This document shows, piece after piece, positions 1 through 7,415 of a stretch of DNA of 20,680 bases. Source of the DNA: CAZUSO01 sp964622775 (lineage in GTDB: Bacteria; Bacteroidota; Bacteroidia; Chitinophagales; Chitinophagaceae); contig CAZUSO010000050.1 in NCBI GenBank assembly GCA_964622775.1, positions 1 to 20,680 of the forward strand, given 5' to 3'. Each line of letters starts with the position of its first letter. The stretch's first letter is position 1. A program made the translations under genes and the position numbers. The notes below the pieces were generated by a model that was given only the letters and a program-made list of their open reading frames with translations, did not search any database and was not told where the DNA came from.

Positions 1-1
1 T

Positions 2-384
2 GATTACTGGATCGTTAAACTCAACGAAGCCGGCGATATGCAATGGCAAAAATCCTTCGGTGGAACAAAAATAGATCATGCCGGCTCTGTTCAACAAACT
101 GTGGATGGCGGCTATATCGTAGCAGGACTTTCCCATTCCAATGATGGTGATGTAACGGGTCATCATGGCAGCAGTGATTATTTTGATTACTGGATTGTTA
201 AACTCAATGTAACCGGTGATTTGCAATGGCAAAAATCCCTCGGTGGAACAAAAATAGATATTGCCCTCTCTGTACGGCAAACTACAGATAACGGATATAT
301 CATTGCAGGATATTCCGGATCTGACGATGGAGATGTAACGACCAATCAGGGTTTTTCCGATTACTGGATCGTGAAACTGAGCGG
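2..384 (+). repeat. In-gene tandem repeats of the WIVKL...WQKSLGG unit
   Basis: Units begin at GATTACTGGAT at about 2, 185 and 359. The first 75 bases of the first two units (2-76 and 185-259) differ at only 7 positions by eye. The third copy is cut short by the linker to the sorting domain. The high DNA identity suggests recent unit duplication or gene conversion. Confidence 0.8.
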
Positions 385-676
385 CACAACAGGTATTCAG
401 GAGATAGAAGAGGAAGCCGGCAACAGGTTTTCGCTTTACCCCAATCCCAACAAAGGAAATTTTGTGCTGGAAGGCCCTGCTCCCGGTGCGGGAAGCTATA
501 CCCTTACCGTCACCAATGCTCTGGGGCAACAGGTATATACGCAAGATACAAAAGCATCTGACAACCGGCTGCTCCAGGAGATAACCGCCGGCAATCTTGC
601 GCCGGGGATATACTACCTCACCATATCAAAAGGCGGGGAAAGGATAGTGACTCAAAAATTCACTGTAACGCTGTAA
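2..676 (+). CDS. C-terminal part of a secreted repeat protein with a T9SS type A sorting domain (5' end outside window)
   Basis: The reading frame is open from base 2, so the apparent ATG at 38 is internal and the gene starts upstream of the window. The visible part holds repeats of about 58-61 residues, each containing DYWIVKL, a G-D-(M/L)-Q-W-Q-K-S segment, a (D/N)GGYI(V/I)AG-like strand and DGDVT. This pattern is common in Bacteroidota surface proteins and probably forms beta-propeller-like blades (inference). After a short linker, the last ~85 residues begin FSLYPNPNKGNF, then GQQVYTQD-like and LAPGIYYLTIS segments, ending in KFTVTL. That is a typical Por secretion (T9SS type A) sorting domain, which sends a protein through the outer membrane to the surface or medium. 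The ligand or function of the repeats is unknown. The stop codon lies inside a perfect hairpin. Confidence 0.9.
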   Translation, partial: DYWIVKLNEAGDMQWQKSFGGTKIDHAGSVQQTVDGGYIVAGLSHSNDGDVTGHHGSSDYFDYWIVKLNVTGDLQWQKSLGGTKIDIALSVRQTTDNGYIIAGYSGSDDGDVTTNQGFSDYWIVKLSGTTGIQEIEEEAGNRFSLYPNPNKGNFVLEGPAPGAGSYTLTVTNALGQQVYTQDTKASDNRLLQEITAGNLAPGIYYLTISKGGERIVTQKFTVTL

Positions 677-700
677 GCGGTATGGCTTACAGCGTTACAG
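663..700 (+). terminator. Perfect 16-bp inverted repeat over the stop codon (candidate hairpin terminator)
   Basis: CTGTAACGCTGTAAGC (663-678) is followed by a 6-nt loop and its exact reverse complement (685-700). The left arm contains the last codons and the TAA stop (674-676) of the sorting-domain gene. No T-tract follows on the + strand, so it could instead be a 3'-end stabilising structure. Confidence 0.55.
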
Positions 701-742
701 GCGCATCCCCCGATCCTATCTGAAATCAATTTCCAAAAGCCT

Positions 743-783
743 TTGTCAATGTATTGTCAATTGTCCATTGTCAATTGTTCATT
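743..783. repeat. Intergenic heptamer repeat (TTGTCAA/TTGTCCA/TTGTTCA)
   Basis: The sequence reads TTGTCAA, a 4-nt spacer, then TTGTCAA, TTGTCCA, TTGTCAA and TTGTTCA in tandem. It lies just upstream of the next gene, and a TTG inside it creates a spurious upstream extension of that gene's frame. It resembles the short heptanucleotide repeats scattered in intergenic DNA of some bacteria. No function is apparent. Confidence 0.6.
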
Positions 784-812
784 ATCTTTACCACTCAAAA
801 TTTTCATCTGCA

Positions 813-1706
813 ATGAATACAATATGGGGATTCGGAATCGCGGTTTTAGGCTTTTTACCATTAACGGTCAAAGCTCAGGACACGACAGTCATGTCGCGCA
901 TGGAAGACAGCTTACTGATTCTTGCCGATTCATTTTACAAAACACCTATTCCCGAACTTCGCGTATCTGCCAACACCAGCTTTGGTAAGATGCTGGTGCG
1001 CGCACTGGAGCAACCAGGATCCTATAACTACCCTTTTACGAGGCTTCAGCAAAGGATCCATATCATTTACCCCGAGGACAAAAGTTTCCGCATCTTCAAC
1101 TGGGTTTTGTCCTACAGCGGTTTCGGCCGGCATTATTACGGCGCTGTTCAAATGGCCGATAATGAGCAGCTCGTTTTACATCCGCTGAAGGATGTTTCGT
1201 CAAAACATCTGAAAGACGGAGAAGATATAATACTGTCCGATGGCGAATGGTACGGATGCGAATATTACCATATCAAAACCGTAACCGGAAAGGATGGGGC
1301 ACGCATCTATACGCTGTTAGGCTATAATAATGACGGATTCAATACGACTAAAAAAATAGTGGATGTACTGAGCTTTCCAAACAAGGCGCCCGTTTTTGGG
1401 CTGCCGGTATTTGTGCTGCCTTCCTCAAAAGATAAGGATGATTTCAAAAAAAGATTTATCCTGGAATATAAAAAAGGCGTTCAGGTAACGCTGAACTATG
1501 ACAGCAACCTGAACATGATTGTATTCGACCGCCTCATCTCAGAAGTCAATAATCCCAGCCTCAAAGGCACTTATGTTCCGGCCGGACAAACCGATGCGCT
1601 GGAATGGCAGGGAAGCGTGTGGCATTTTACTCAAAATGCCATTGCTCCCTTAAAGCTTAAAGACGGGCAGGCTCCATTAGACGGGGTCATGCAGGGCGGC
1701 AGGTAA
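813..1706 (+). CDS. Secreted protein of unknown function
   Basis: Starting from the ATG at 813 the product is 297 aa with a clear Sec signal peptide: a hydrophobic stretch at about residues 4-19 and likely cleavage at VKA|QD near residue 21. The frame is also open from a TTG at 768, but that extension lies in the heptamer repeats and would put 15 extra residues before the signal peptide, so 813 is preferred. The mature part is mixed alpha/beta with no catalytic motif I recognise; notable segments are RIFNWVLSYSGFGRHYYGA and YTLLGYNNDGFNTTKKIVDVLSF. It looks like a conserved hypothetical of Bacteroidota, acting in the periplasm or beyond. It ends 26 nt before recJ on the same strand, so the two are probably co-transcribed; the functional link is unclear. 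Confidence 0.8.
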   Translation: MNTIWGFGIAVLGFLPLTVKAQDTTVMSRMEDSLLILADSFYKTPIPELRVSANTSFGKMLVRALEQPGSYNYPFTRLQQRIHIIYPEDKSFRIFNWVLSYSGFGRHYYGAVQMADNEQLVLHPLKDVSSKHLKDGEDIILSDGEWYGCEYYHIKTVTGKDGARIYTLLGYNNDGFNTTKKIVDVLSFPNKAPVFGLPVFVLPSSKDKDDFKKRFILEYKKGVQVTLNYDSNLNMIVFDRLISEVNNPSLKGTYVPAGQTDALEWQGSVWHFTQNAIAPLKLKDGQAPLDGVMQGGR

Positions 1707-1732
1707 TTGTATTTTTTGATTAAACCCATATT

Positions 1733-3475
1733 ATGACCATAGAAAAACAATGGAAACTGAAGTATGCCGGCGAGGCAGTTGTGCAGCAAATACGAACGGA
1801 TTTAAACCTGCATCCCGCATTATGCAGATTGCTGGCCCTCCGGGGTATTCAGGACTATAATTCGGCAAAAGCTTTTTTCCGGCCGGAGCTGAGCATGCTT
1901 CACGATCCTTTCCTGATGCATGGAATGCAAGAAACCGTAGCACGTATTGACCGGGCAGGAGCGGCGCAGGAAAAAATAATGGTTTACGGCGACTACGATG
2001 TGGATGGCACTACGGCAGTTTCTCTGGTGTATGCCTTTTTGCAAAAATATTTTAGCACAGATCCCGATCAGGTTTCTTTTTACATTCCGAACCGTTACCG
2101 GGAGGGATATGGCATTTCATACGAAGGTATTGACCAGGCTGCGGCAGAAGGCCGAAACCTGATCATCGCATTAGACTGCGGAATCAAAGCCGTGGAAAAA
2201 GCGGCTTACGCAAAAAGCAAAAACATTGACCTGATCATTTGCGATCACCATCTGCCCGGTGCAGTATTGCCGGATGCCTATGCCATATTGAATCCGAAAC
2301 AGGAGGGCTGCAATTATCCCTATAAAGAATTAAGCGGCTGTGGCATCGGCTTCAAGCTCATTACGGCGCTGACCCGGCACTGGAATCTTCCGGAAGAAAG
2401 CTGTCTGCAATTCCTGGATTTGGTAGTCACCAGCATTGCAGCGGATATTGTACCGATGACCGGAGAAAACCGGGTACTGGCTTATTACGGACTCCAATGT
2501 GTGAACAATGCCCCGTCCACGGCTATTAAGGCGCTGAAAGCGGTTGCCGCTTTACAACGCGACCTGACCATTTCCGATGTGGTCTTCATTATCGCCCCGC
2601 GCATCAATGCCGCAGGCAGGATGGATGAAGCCGGAAAAGTCGTTCGTTTTTTTATCGAAAAAGATGAGGAGCGGGCGAAAGCCTTAGCCGAAGCGCTCCA
2701 TAGTCATAATTACGACCGGAAAGAAACCGACAGGCAAATTACCGGGGAAGCTTTGGCTATACTGGACCGGCAAAGCAAGGAGGAGCGCTTATACAGTACG
2801 GTATTGTATCAGCCTCACTGGCACAAAGGCGTGATTGGCATCGTAGCCTCTCGGCTCATTGAGCATTATTACCGGCCTACCATCGTGCTGACGAAATCTA
2901 ATGGAAAAATCACCGGCTCTGCACGCTCCGTGCAGGGATTCAATATCTATGAAGCTATCCATGCCTGCCGGGAATATCTGGAAAATTATGGTGGTCATTA
3001 TTTTGCCGCCGGATTAACCCTGGTTCCCGAAAACCTGCATGCCTTCCGGGAGAAATTTGAGTCCGTGATCCGGGAAACCATCCCGCAACGGTCGTTATAT
3101 CCTGAAATAGCTATTGACGCGGAGATCAGCATCGCCGATATCAAACCTTCGTTTTATAAGATTATTCAGCAATTAGAACCCTTCGGGCCACAAAATCTGC
3201 GCCCGGTATTCATCTCCCGGAACCTGCAGGATACCAAAGGCTACAGCCGGGTGCTGAAAGAGCAGCATCTGAAGATTACTGCCGCAGACGGAAGACAGTT
3301 CATTTCGGGAATAGCCTTTAATATGGCGGATAAATATGAGCTCGTCAAAAACGGCGCTCGTTTTGATCTGGTATATACGATTGAGGAAAATGAATGGAAC
3401 GGGAAAACCGCACTTCAATTGCAGGTTCTTGACATTAAACCTTCGGGAGAAGATACGCTTCAGGTCACCATGTGA
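1733..3475 (+). CDS. recJ: Single-stranded-DNA-specific exonuclease RecJ
   Basis: RecJ degrades single-stranded DNA 5' to 3' in recombination (RecF pathway), base-excision and mismatch repair in the cytoplasm. The 580-aa product has the DHH phosphoesterase motifs in order: GDYDVDG at residues 86-92, ALDCG at 146-150 and CDHH at 170-173, which carry the metal-binding aspartates and histidines. The DHHA1 domain follows, with GSARS at 395-399 and GGHYFAAG at 420-427. The segment LEPFGPQNLRPVF at 481-493 and the C-terminal OB-like region are typical of RecJ. Length and architecture match full-length bacterial RecJ, with no frameshift or missing metal ligand seen. The ATG at 1733 fits the family N-terminus. 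The gene is convergent with accD, with 48 nt between the stops and no clear terminator hairpin there. Confidence 0.97.
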   Translation: MTIEKQWKLKYAGEAVVQQIRTDLNLHPALCRLLALRGIQDYNSAKAFFRPELSMLHDPFLMHGMQETVARIDRAGAAQEKIMVYGDYDVDGTTAVSLVYAFLQKYFSTDPDQVSFYIPNRYREGYGISYEGIDQAAAEGRNLIIALDCGIKAVEKAAYAKSKNIDLIICDHHLPGAVLPDAYAILNPKQEGCNYPYKELSGCGIGFKLITALTRHWNLPEESCLQFLDLVVTSIAADIVPMTGENRVLAYYGLQCVNNAPSTAIKALKAVAALQRDLTISDVVFIIAPRINAAGRMDEAGKVVRFFIEKDEERAKALAEALHSHNYDRKETDRQITGEALAILDRQSKEERLYSTVLYQPHWHKGVIGIVASRLIEHYYRPTIVLTKSNGKITGSARSVQGFNIYEAIHACREYLENYGGHYFAAGLTLVPENLHAFREKFESVIRETIPQRSLYPEIAIDAEISIADIKPSFYKIIQQLEPFGPQNLRPVFISRNLQDTKGYSRVLKEQHLKITAADGRQFISGIAFNMADKYELVKNGARFDLVYTIEENEWNGKTALQLQVLDIKPSGEDTLQVTM

Positions 3476-3523
3476 TGAATCACTTTTGTGTCCTCATTAA
3501 TTCCGTCAACATGAAGCATCGCC

Positions 3524-4378
3524 CTAATCCTTTTTCCCAAACCAGTCCAGCACATCGCTTAACTGCGCCTTCAATGATTTTCTTTCTACAATAAAATCCA
3601 GAAAGCCATGTTCCAGTAAAAACTCACTACGCTGAAAGCCGGAAGGCAAATCTTTCTTAATGGTTTCCCTGATGATACGAGGCCCGGCGAAGCCAATCAG
3701 CGCTTTAGGTTCGGCAATATTAATATCGCCCAGCATAGCAAAAGAGGCGGTGACACCGCCGGTTGTAGGATCGGTCATCAGGGAGATATACGGCAATTTC
3801 GCTTTGGCAAGCTGGGTCAGCTTTGCCGAGGTCTTAGCCATTTGCATCAGTGAAAATGCACTTTCCATCATCCTGGCGCCGCCCGATTTGGAAATGATCA
3901 TAAAGGGCAGCTTATGTTTGATACAATAATCAATACTGCGTGCTATTTTTTCGCCCATCACCGAGCCCATAGAGCCGCCGATGAAATTGAAATTCATACA
4001 GGCGATAACAAACTCTTTGCCGTGGAGCTTTCCAATGCCTACCGTCATGGCATCTTTCAGTCCCGTACTCTGCCGGGCAGCCTTCAGCCGTTCATCATAC
4101 GGCTTAAGATCCACAAAATGGAGATAATCCTGAGGAGCTATATTTTCGAAAAGCGCTTTGTATTGTCCTTCGTCAAACAATATTTCAAAATACTCCACAG
4201 CATTAATCCGGTTGTGAAAACCGCAGCCGGGGCATACATACGCATTTTCTTTCAATGCCGTGGTAGTTACCGTTGTTTTGCATTCCGGGCATTTATGCCA
4301 AAGGCCATCCGGAGCTTCCTTTTTTTCTTTGGTATCGGTATGAATACCTTTTTTATTTCTTTTGAACCAGGTGGACAT
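3524..4378 (-). CDS. accD: Acetyl-CoA carboxylase carboxyltransferase subunit beta
   Basis: With AccA this subunit moves the carboxyl group from carboxybiotin to acetyl-CoA, making malonyl-CoA for fatty-acid synthesis. The start is the ATG at 4378, which gives 284 aa beginning MSTWFKR; a TTG at 4387 would add only three residues. The N-terminal zinc ribbon has C30, C33, C49 and C52 (C-x2-C-x15-C-x2-C). The crotonase-fold carboxyltransferase core follows, with GGSMGS at 134-139, SGGARMMES at 165-173, TTGGVTAS at 205-212 and GFAGPRII at 229-236, which form the CoA and oxyanion-hole region. All family motifs are present and the length is normal. It is transcribed alone here, divergent from the gene at 4551. 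A TATCTTTG box upstream suggests its own promoter with an ~80-nt leader. Confidence 0.97.
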   Translation of the reverse strand: MSTWFKRNKKGIHTDTKEKKEAPDGLWHKCPECKTTVTTTALKENAYVCPGCGFHNRINAVEYFEILFDEGQYKALFENIAPQDYLHFVDLKPYDERLKAARQSTGLKDAMTVGIGKLHGKEFVIACMNFNFIGGSMGSVMGEKIARSIDYCIKHKLPFMIISKSGGARMMESAFSLMQMAKTSAKLTQLAKAKLPYISLMTDPTTGGVTASFAMLGDINIAEPKALIGFAGPRIIRETIKKDLPSGFQRSEFLLEHGFLDFIVERKSLKAQLSDVLDWFGKKD

Positions 4379-4447
4379 CTCAATCAATTGAATGAAAAAA
4401 TACTGCGTTTGCTATTTACCGGCTTTAATACAGATTTCCATCAGCCG

Positions 4448-4466
4448 CCCCCGTAAATTAAGGGGG
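4448..4466 (-). promoter_or_regulatory. Small hairpin in the accD leader
   Basis: CCCCC (4448-4452) and GGGGG (4462-4466) flank a 9-nt AT-rich loop. If the box at 4468-4475 is the accD -7 element, this hairpin falls right at the start of the transcript. Only a 5-bp stem is visible; a role in mRNA stability or control is speculative. Confidence 0.3.
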
Positions 4467-4467
4467 A

Positions 4468-4475
4468 CAAAGATA
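4468..4475 (-). promoter_or_regulatory. Candidate Bacteroidota -7 box for accD
   Basis: On the minus strand this reads TATCTTTG, an exact match to the Bacteroidota consensus TAnnTTTG, about 90 nt before the accD ATG. No clear TTTG -33 element is seen at the usual distance, so support rests on one box. Confidence 0.4.
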
Positions 4476-4550
4476 CGATATGATTTTTATACATTTACAT
4501 CGTAAAGCCGGCGGCAATGGTTTGCCAGCGACCTTTAAATTTTAGCTTTC

Positions 4551-4940
4551 ATGAAAAGATCAATCCTTTGGACAATATGCTTTTTTTTATTGCTGAGCCA
4601 TGCCGGATTTGCCCAGGTAATGCAGGAGCTGCTACAGGGGGATTGGATTGTAGTGAATATGACTACGGCAGACGGCAGCACGATTATTGATCCCGGAATG
4701 GAGCACATCACGTACACTATGTATTCATTTATAAATGATATGGTACAAATGAAGACAATGCCCAATTGGGGTGGTTATAATGAACCTGATTTAAAATACA
4801 AACTAATGGACTCCTTCATTATAAGCAATGTGGTAACTTACAAAATGCTCAACTTAACCAAAAAGCAAACGATTTTATCACACATTGCCATAACAGGTAT
4901 TTTGGGGAACTATACGGTATTACGCCCCTGCAAATACTAA
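4551..4940 (+). pseudogene. Small exported-protein gene truncated by the insertion-element relic
   Basis: The frame starts MKRSILWTICFFLLLSHAGF, a good Sec signal peptide with likely cleavage near FAQ (residue 22). It continues with LLQGDWIVVNMTTADGSTI, reminiscent of the first strand of small lipocalin-like Bacteroidota proteins (weak resemblance). Native sequence ends at codon 100 (base 4850). From there the DNA is the 3' part of the transposase gene, read in the wrong frame, which adds 29 foreign residues before a stop at 4938-4940. The original C-terminus was not found elsewhere in the window, so DNA was probably lost, not merely interrupted. The truncated product may still be made but is unlikely to be functional. 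Confidence 0.75.
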
Positions 4941-5053
4941 ACGGCGCTGTTCCCGACAAAAACCGTTTTAAAGAACAAATACGGCAAGCTGCCGGTATCA
5001 GAAGAACAACCAACAAAACATTCAATAGGTGTACTATGCCACATGGTGAGTAA
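4850..5053 (+). pseudogene. 3' relic of the DDE transposase gene (last 67 codons)
   Basis: This stretch matches 7212-7415, the last 67 codons of the full transposase (residues 389-455 counted from 6048). By eye there is a single base difference, GAG versus GAA in the last codon. The stop TAA is kept (5051-5053). The DDE core and the 5' part are missing; homology begins abruptly at 4850, inside codon 100 of the small exported-protein gene. The near identity argues for a recent origin from the same element. Confidence 0.92.
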
Positions 5054-5157
5054 AACGCCATAAAAAACCCCGAAAAAGAATTGAAATGCATTTTGAATAT
5101 CAACTCTTGTGCTGACGATATGCAAAACTAAATTTTTACTAACGCTAATTCTATTTT
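5054..5157 (+). repeat. Non-coding tail of the insertion element, relic copy
   Basis: The sequence corresponds to 7416-7529 behind the intact transposase. It lacks 10 nt (ACCCACAAAA, present at about 7450) and has about three substitutions. It leads directly into R1. With R1 and the 156 nt after it, this fills the gap before the antitoxin gene; no further gene is seen there. Confidence 0.85.
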
Positions 5158-5255
5158 CTACCGGCGAAAATACATACCCATTTTTCTAAAACTCCCTATT
5201 TTACTGCGTTTGACGAATATCCATACACTTTAGGTGTGTTTTTATTGGGTTGCCG
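5158..5255 (+). repeat. Direct repeat R1 (~97 bp)
   Basis: First of three same-orientation copies that begin CTACCGGCGAAA and end ATTGGGTTGCCG. It differs from R3 by about four substitutions and one extra A. It follows the transposase relic's tail and precedes the toxin-antitoxin pair. The repeat ends form an imperfect inverted match (CCGGCGAA against TTGCCG). Confidence 0.9.
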
Positions 5256-5384
5256 GGGTACAGACAATCGGGCAGGTGAAAAAAAATAGATTTTAAAACC
5301 GTATTTTATGGGTAAAAAATAATTTAACAAAACAGCAGCAGAAATAAATTAAATATTCCAAACGGCAAGCAGAATGAAAATGAT

Positions 5385-5392
5385 TAAATTTG
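5385..5392 (+). promoter_or_regulatory. Candidate -7 box for the toxin-antitoxin pair
   Basis: TAAATTTG matches TAnnTTTG exactly and ends 19 nt before the antitoxin ATG at 5412, implying a very short leader. No convincing TTTG -33 element is visible upstream. Confidence 0.35.
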
Positions 5393-5411
5393 TAGAAAAG
5401 AAAGAAATAGT

Positions 5412-5657
5412 ATGAACCAGACTTTAGACCAACAAATACAGCAATACTTGCCACAGCTCGGAAGTAATGAAAAACGTTCTGTACTGGGCATCATCAAATC
5501 TTTTATTTCTCTTAAAGAACAACAGAAAGACACCTCTAATTTGGACTATAATAATGCTTTAATGGAAGAATTAGATAACAGAGCAGAAGCGTTGGAAAAT
5601 GGTAAAATAAAGGGTGTAACGTGGAAAGAAGTAAAACGAAAAGCACAATTAATGTAA
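5412..5657 (+). CDS. Antitoxin, putative addiction-module component (Unstab_antitox-like)
   Basis: The 81-aa product lies directly upstream of a ParE/RelE-type toxin, the usual order for such pairs. Its C-terminal half, MEELDNRAEALENGKIKG then VTWKEVKRKAQ, fits the short addiction-module component family, in which a helix with E-L-x-x-R-x-x-x-L-E is followed by a W-x-E-V-K motif. That part normally wraps the partner toxin to neutralise it. The N-terminal ~45 residues (MNQTLDQQIQQYLPQLGSNE...) are helical and may dimerise; DNA-binding autoregulation is possible but no classic fold is recognised. The pair is AT-rich like the transposase and sits between R1 and R2, suggesting it travels with, or was caught by, the mobile DNA. 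The toxin ATG follows the stop after 10 nt, so translation is probably coupled. Confidence 0.8.
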   Translation: MNQTLDQQIQQYLPQLGSNEKRSVLGIIKSFISLKEQQKDTSNLDYNNALMEELDNRAEALENGKIKGVTWKEVKRKAQLM

Positions 5658-5667
5658 TCGGCATTTG

Positions 5668-5964
5668 ATGAATATTTTAATTTTCCATCCTAAAGCAGAA
5701 CAAGAATATATCACGTCTTTCAGATGGTATGAAGAAAAGCAAGAAGGCTTAGGAGAGCTTTTTGAAACAGTGGTAGAAGTAATCATAAAGAAAATTACAA
5801 AACACCCACAATATTATGGTTATGGACGAAAACCATATAGGGAAGCCATAGTAGGAGATTTCCCATTTGTTGTAGTATATAAACACAACGAAATTAAAAA
5901 TGAAGTGTATGTAGTTGCTATACATCACACTAAAAAATCGGTAAAAGGGAAATATAGAAGATAG
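5668..5964 (+). CDS. ParE/RelE-family toxin
   Basis: The start is the ATG at 5668, giving 98 aa; a TTG one codon earlier extends the frame but is less likely. The sequence follows the ParE/RelE fold: FHPKAEQEY in the first strand and helix, FRWYEEKQEGLGELF in the second helix, a central ITKHPQYY segment, then R and FPFVVVYKHN strands and a final VYVVAIHHTKKS strand. ParE-type members poison DNA gyrase and RelE-type members cut mRNA on the ribosome; sequence alone does not separate them here. Members with this WYE...GLG...FPF layout are often annotated as plasmid-stabilisation ParE-like. It is the second gene of the pair, and R2 begins only 6 nt after its stop. Confidence 0.85.
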   Translation: MNILIFHPKAEQEYITSFRWYEEKQEGLGELFETVVEVIIKKITKHPQYYGYGRKPYREAIVGDFPFVVVYKHNEIKNEVYVVAIHHTKKSVKGKYRR

Positions 5965-5970
5965 TTTCTA

Positions 5971-6066
5971 CTACCGGCGAAATACATACCCATTTTTCTA
6001 AAACCCCTTATTTTACTGCGTTTGACGAATATCCGTACACTTTAGGTATGTTTTATTGGGTTGCCG
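5971..6066 (+). repeat. Direct repeat R2 (~97 bp)
   Basis: Second copy of the repeat, two substitutions and one missing T away from R3. It begins 6 nt after the toxin stop and lies upstream of the intact transposase. An ATG near its end (6048) is in frame with the transposase; R1 and R3 have GTG there. Confidence 0.9.
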
Positions 6067-6128
6067 GGCGACAGGAAAGGAGGCAGAGCGATTTTGTGAA
6101 TAAAAAAATAATTCGACAAATTTGCTCG

Positions 6129-7415
6129 ATGCAACATCACAAAAACAACTATCATCCTTTATTTATCGTTTTATTCGTATTGGATTTATTGCCACACGAA
6201 GCCGTAAAACAAATACCAAGAACCACACGCAATGAATGGAAAAATAAAAACCTCCAAAAGACTTTCGGGTTTTCTTTTTGTGCATTATATATCAAGTACT
6301 TTGATGATGTAGTATTCGCCCACAAATACACTTTTAGCCGTTATGCGTTTAGCATTGTAATAGACATACAAAAAACTTTTTTAGCCATTACTCAAAATGC
6401 TACGCTCTACAAAAAGCTACTGCGTGCGCAAGCGCACAATATAGTAGAACATATCACTACACTTGCCTGCAAAGGATTTTCCGTAAAGCAGGCCTGTAAA
6501 CTGTTCGGATTAAAAAAAAGCTGGTATCAATATCATAAACGGAAAATAAACTGTCCTTTCAATGCGCTTAGAATATGCTTTAAACAACACCCCAACCAAC
6601 TGACTTATTCCGAACAGCAAACTATAAAACACTGGATACAAAAAGACGAAAACAAATACAAAAACCTGACCCAGCTTTACTACGAAGCGCTAAACAAACA
6701 AATCGTCTTTTGCAGTAAAAATACTTTTAACCATTATGCCACGCTATGCGGTTACAAAAAAACATTCCGAAAGCCCAAAGCAAAAGCAAAAAAAGGATAC
6801 AGAGCCAACCATCTTTTTGAAGCATTACACATAGATACCACTTATGTACCAACGCTCCTGGATGGCGTGCTAAAACTAACCATGGTTAAAGACAACTTCT
6901 CTAAAGCTCCTTTACACTTTGACATTACCCCGTCAAACGTAAACAGCTCTTTTATAAAACAGGTATTGGAACAAACTTTTGACAAATACAAACTCTATGA
7001 CCGAACCCACGATATAAGCATCGTCACCGATGGCGGTGCAGAAAATAAAGGAGAAGTACTGACCTGGACGGGCAGTATAAAAGCTCCGCCCTGCATACAC
7101 AAAATAACCGCAAAATCAGATGCCTTTCCACATTCCAACAATATGATTGAAGGCTCTTTTCATCTCTTCAAACACGACTTCCTCAAAGGACAAGCCATCA
7201 CCGACCAAAAACAACTTAACCAAAAAGCAAACGATTTTATCACACATTGCCATAACAGGTATTTTGGGGAACTATACGGTATTACGCCCCTGCAAATACT
7301 AAACGGCGCTGTTCCCGACAAAAACCGTTTTAAAGAACAAATACGGCAAGCTGCCGGTATCAGAAGAACAACCAACAAAACATTCAATAGGTGTACTATG
7401 CCACATGGTGAATAA
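6129..7415 (+). CDS. DDE transposase with integrase (rve) core
   Basis: The enzyme cuts and joins DNA ends to move the element. The frame is open from an ATG at 6048 (455 aa), but that ATG lies in repeat R2; the ATG at 6129 (428 aa) opens just before a helix-turn-helix-like region and is preferred. Counted from 6048, a second HTH-like segment, FSVKQACKLFGLKKSW, is near 144-159. The rve/RNase H-like core has D263 (HIDTTYV), D328 (IVTDGGAEN) and E368 in HSNNMIEGSFH, a D-39-E spacing with IS3-like surroundings. The C-terminal region YGITPLQILNG is typical of the group. It is a single ORF, not the two frameshifted ORFs of classic IS3, so the exact IS family is unresolved. All three catalytic residues are present and it may be active. 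Confidence 0.88.
   Translation: MQHHKNNYHPLFIVLFVLDLLPHEAVKQIPRTTRNEWKNKNLQKTFGFSFCALYIKYFDDVVFAHKYTFSRYAFSIVIDIQKTFLAITQNATLYKKLLRAQAHNIVEHITTLACKGFSVKQACKLFGLKKSWYQYHKRKINCPFNALRICFKQHPNQLTYSEQQTIKHWIQKDENKYKNLTQLYYEALNKQIVFCSKNTFNHYATLCGYKKTFRKPKAKAKKGYRANHLFEALHIDTTYVPTLLDGVLKLTMVKDNFSKAPLHFDITPSNVNSSFIKQVLEQTFDKYKLYDRTHDISIVTDGGAENKGEVLTWTGSIKAPPCIHKITAKSDAFPHSNNMIEGSFHLFKHDFLKGQAITDQKQLNQKANDFITHCHNRYFGELYGITPLQILNGAVPDKNRFKEQIRQAAGIRRTTNKTFNRCTMPHGE

Noticed and set aside
768..812. N-terminal extension of the secreted protein at 813
   Set aside because: It starts at a TTG within the heptamer repeats and would bury the signal peptide; the ATG at 813 gives a normal signal peptide.
3914..4456. 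180-codon frame on the + strand opposite accD
   Set aside because: It lies opposite a well-supported accD gene with all its catalytic motifs, and its translation shows no domain.
4388..4550. Promoter for the gene at 4551 (TTTG at 4521 and TAAATTTT at 4536)
   Set aside because: The two elements are only 11 nt apart, against the roughly 19-20 nt expected, and the -7 box lacks its final G.
6048..6128. Transposase start at 6048
   Set aside because: This ATG lies in repeat R2 and is GTG in R1 and R3; the first 27 residues look like translated non-coding sequence. The ATG at 6129 is preferred, though 6048 cannot be excluded.
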